Below, piece by piece: positions 5,679-5,834 of a stretch of DNA of 5,834 nucleotides. Both the position numbers and the translations under genes were made by a program. The stretch is from NCBI GenBank assembly GCA_021784635.1, contig JAJYHS010000133.1, forward strand, positions 1 to 5,834. The letters are read 5' to 3'. How positions within the stretch are numbered: position 1 is the stretch's first letter; each line of letters starts with the position of its first letter. This DNA is from a bacterium (GTDB lineage Bacteria > Bdellovibrionota > Bdellovibrionia > Bdellovibrionales > UBA1609). Under the pieces are notes generated by a model, which was given only the letters and a program-made list of their open reading frames with translations, made no database searches and had not been told where the DNA came from.

Positions 5679-5785
5679 TTGGACGGGGCATTCTGCGAAT
5701 TACCGGGGTATTAAGAATTCATAATTGGCGCAGTGATGGGTTGAAACGGCGAATACAAAAAACGTTAAGCGCACACCGACAGCCC

Positions 5786-5814
5786 TTTACAGTCGCCACA
5801 ATCCCTGGTTTAAC
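5786..5814 (+). promoter_or_regulatory. Promoter for a divergent gene starting beyond the right edge
   Basis: TTTACA (5786-5791, five of six) and TTTAAC (5809-5814, four of six) have the ideal 17-base spacer. The predicted start near 5821 gives a short leader ending in the TAGGAG at the window edge. Confidence 0.4.
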
Positions 5815-5828
5815 TGTTGCAAAATTTT

Positions 5829-5834
5829 TAGGAG
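5829..5834 (+). promoter_or_regulatory. Ribosome binding site at the window edge
   Basis: TAGGAG ends exactly at the last base, downstream of the promoter candidate at 5786-5814. It suggests that a plus-strand gene, divergent from the kinase, starts a few bases past the window. Nothing of its coding sequence is visible. Confidence 0.45.

Overview
The window looks like chromosomal DNA of a Gram-negative, probably proteobacterium-like bacterium. The pointers are a membrane-bound hybrid histidine kinase with a periplasmic-type sensor, a small protein with a Sec signal peptide, clear GGAGG-type ribosome binding sites and compact gene spacing. No marker gene allows finer placement. There is no RNA gene, CRISPR array, insertion sequence or integrase. 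Base composition is uneven: in hand-counted 60-base lines the small secreted-protein gene is about 35-40% GC, the flavin-reductase-like gene about 55-65%, and the others lie between.

Layout, left to right. A probable 3' end of a plus-strand gene (2-94) is followed by about 290 bases without a convincing gene. A plus-strand single-domain cupin gene (384-863) has a good sigma70-like promoter placed so that its mRNA would have almost no leader. A minus-strand block follows: a small secreted protein (2913-2530), then an isoprenylcysteine-methyltransferase-like membrane protein (2414-1719), then a TMEM175/DUF1211-type membrane protein (1685-1080, GTG start). The last two are 33 bases apart and probably form one operon, ending at a likely intrinsic terminator near 972-1016. 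A plus-strand flavin-reductase-like gene (3070-3705) then meets, tail to tail with a 4-base overlap, a 624-residue hybrid sensor kinase on the minus strand (5576-3702). The last 258 bases are a divergent control region. It serves the kinase leftward and, judging by a promoter and a TAGGAG motif at the very edge, an unseen gene rightward.

The genes do not add up to one recognisable pathway. The membrane methyltransferase plus TMEM175-like channel pair is the most probable functional unit. The hybrid kinase ends in a receiver domain with no HPt domain and no DNA-binding regulator in view, so its output partner must lie elsewhere, possibly the divergent gene beyond the right edge. I see no clear evidence for a new defence, mobile or biosynthetic system. 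The points most worth a second look are the near-leaderless cupin transcript, the overlapping convergent stops with a terminator-like hairpin inside the kinase 3' end, and the hairpin in the kinase leader.
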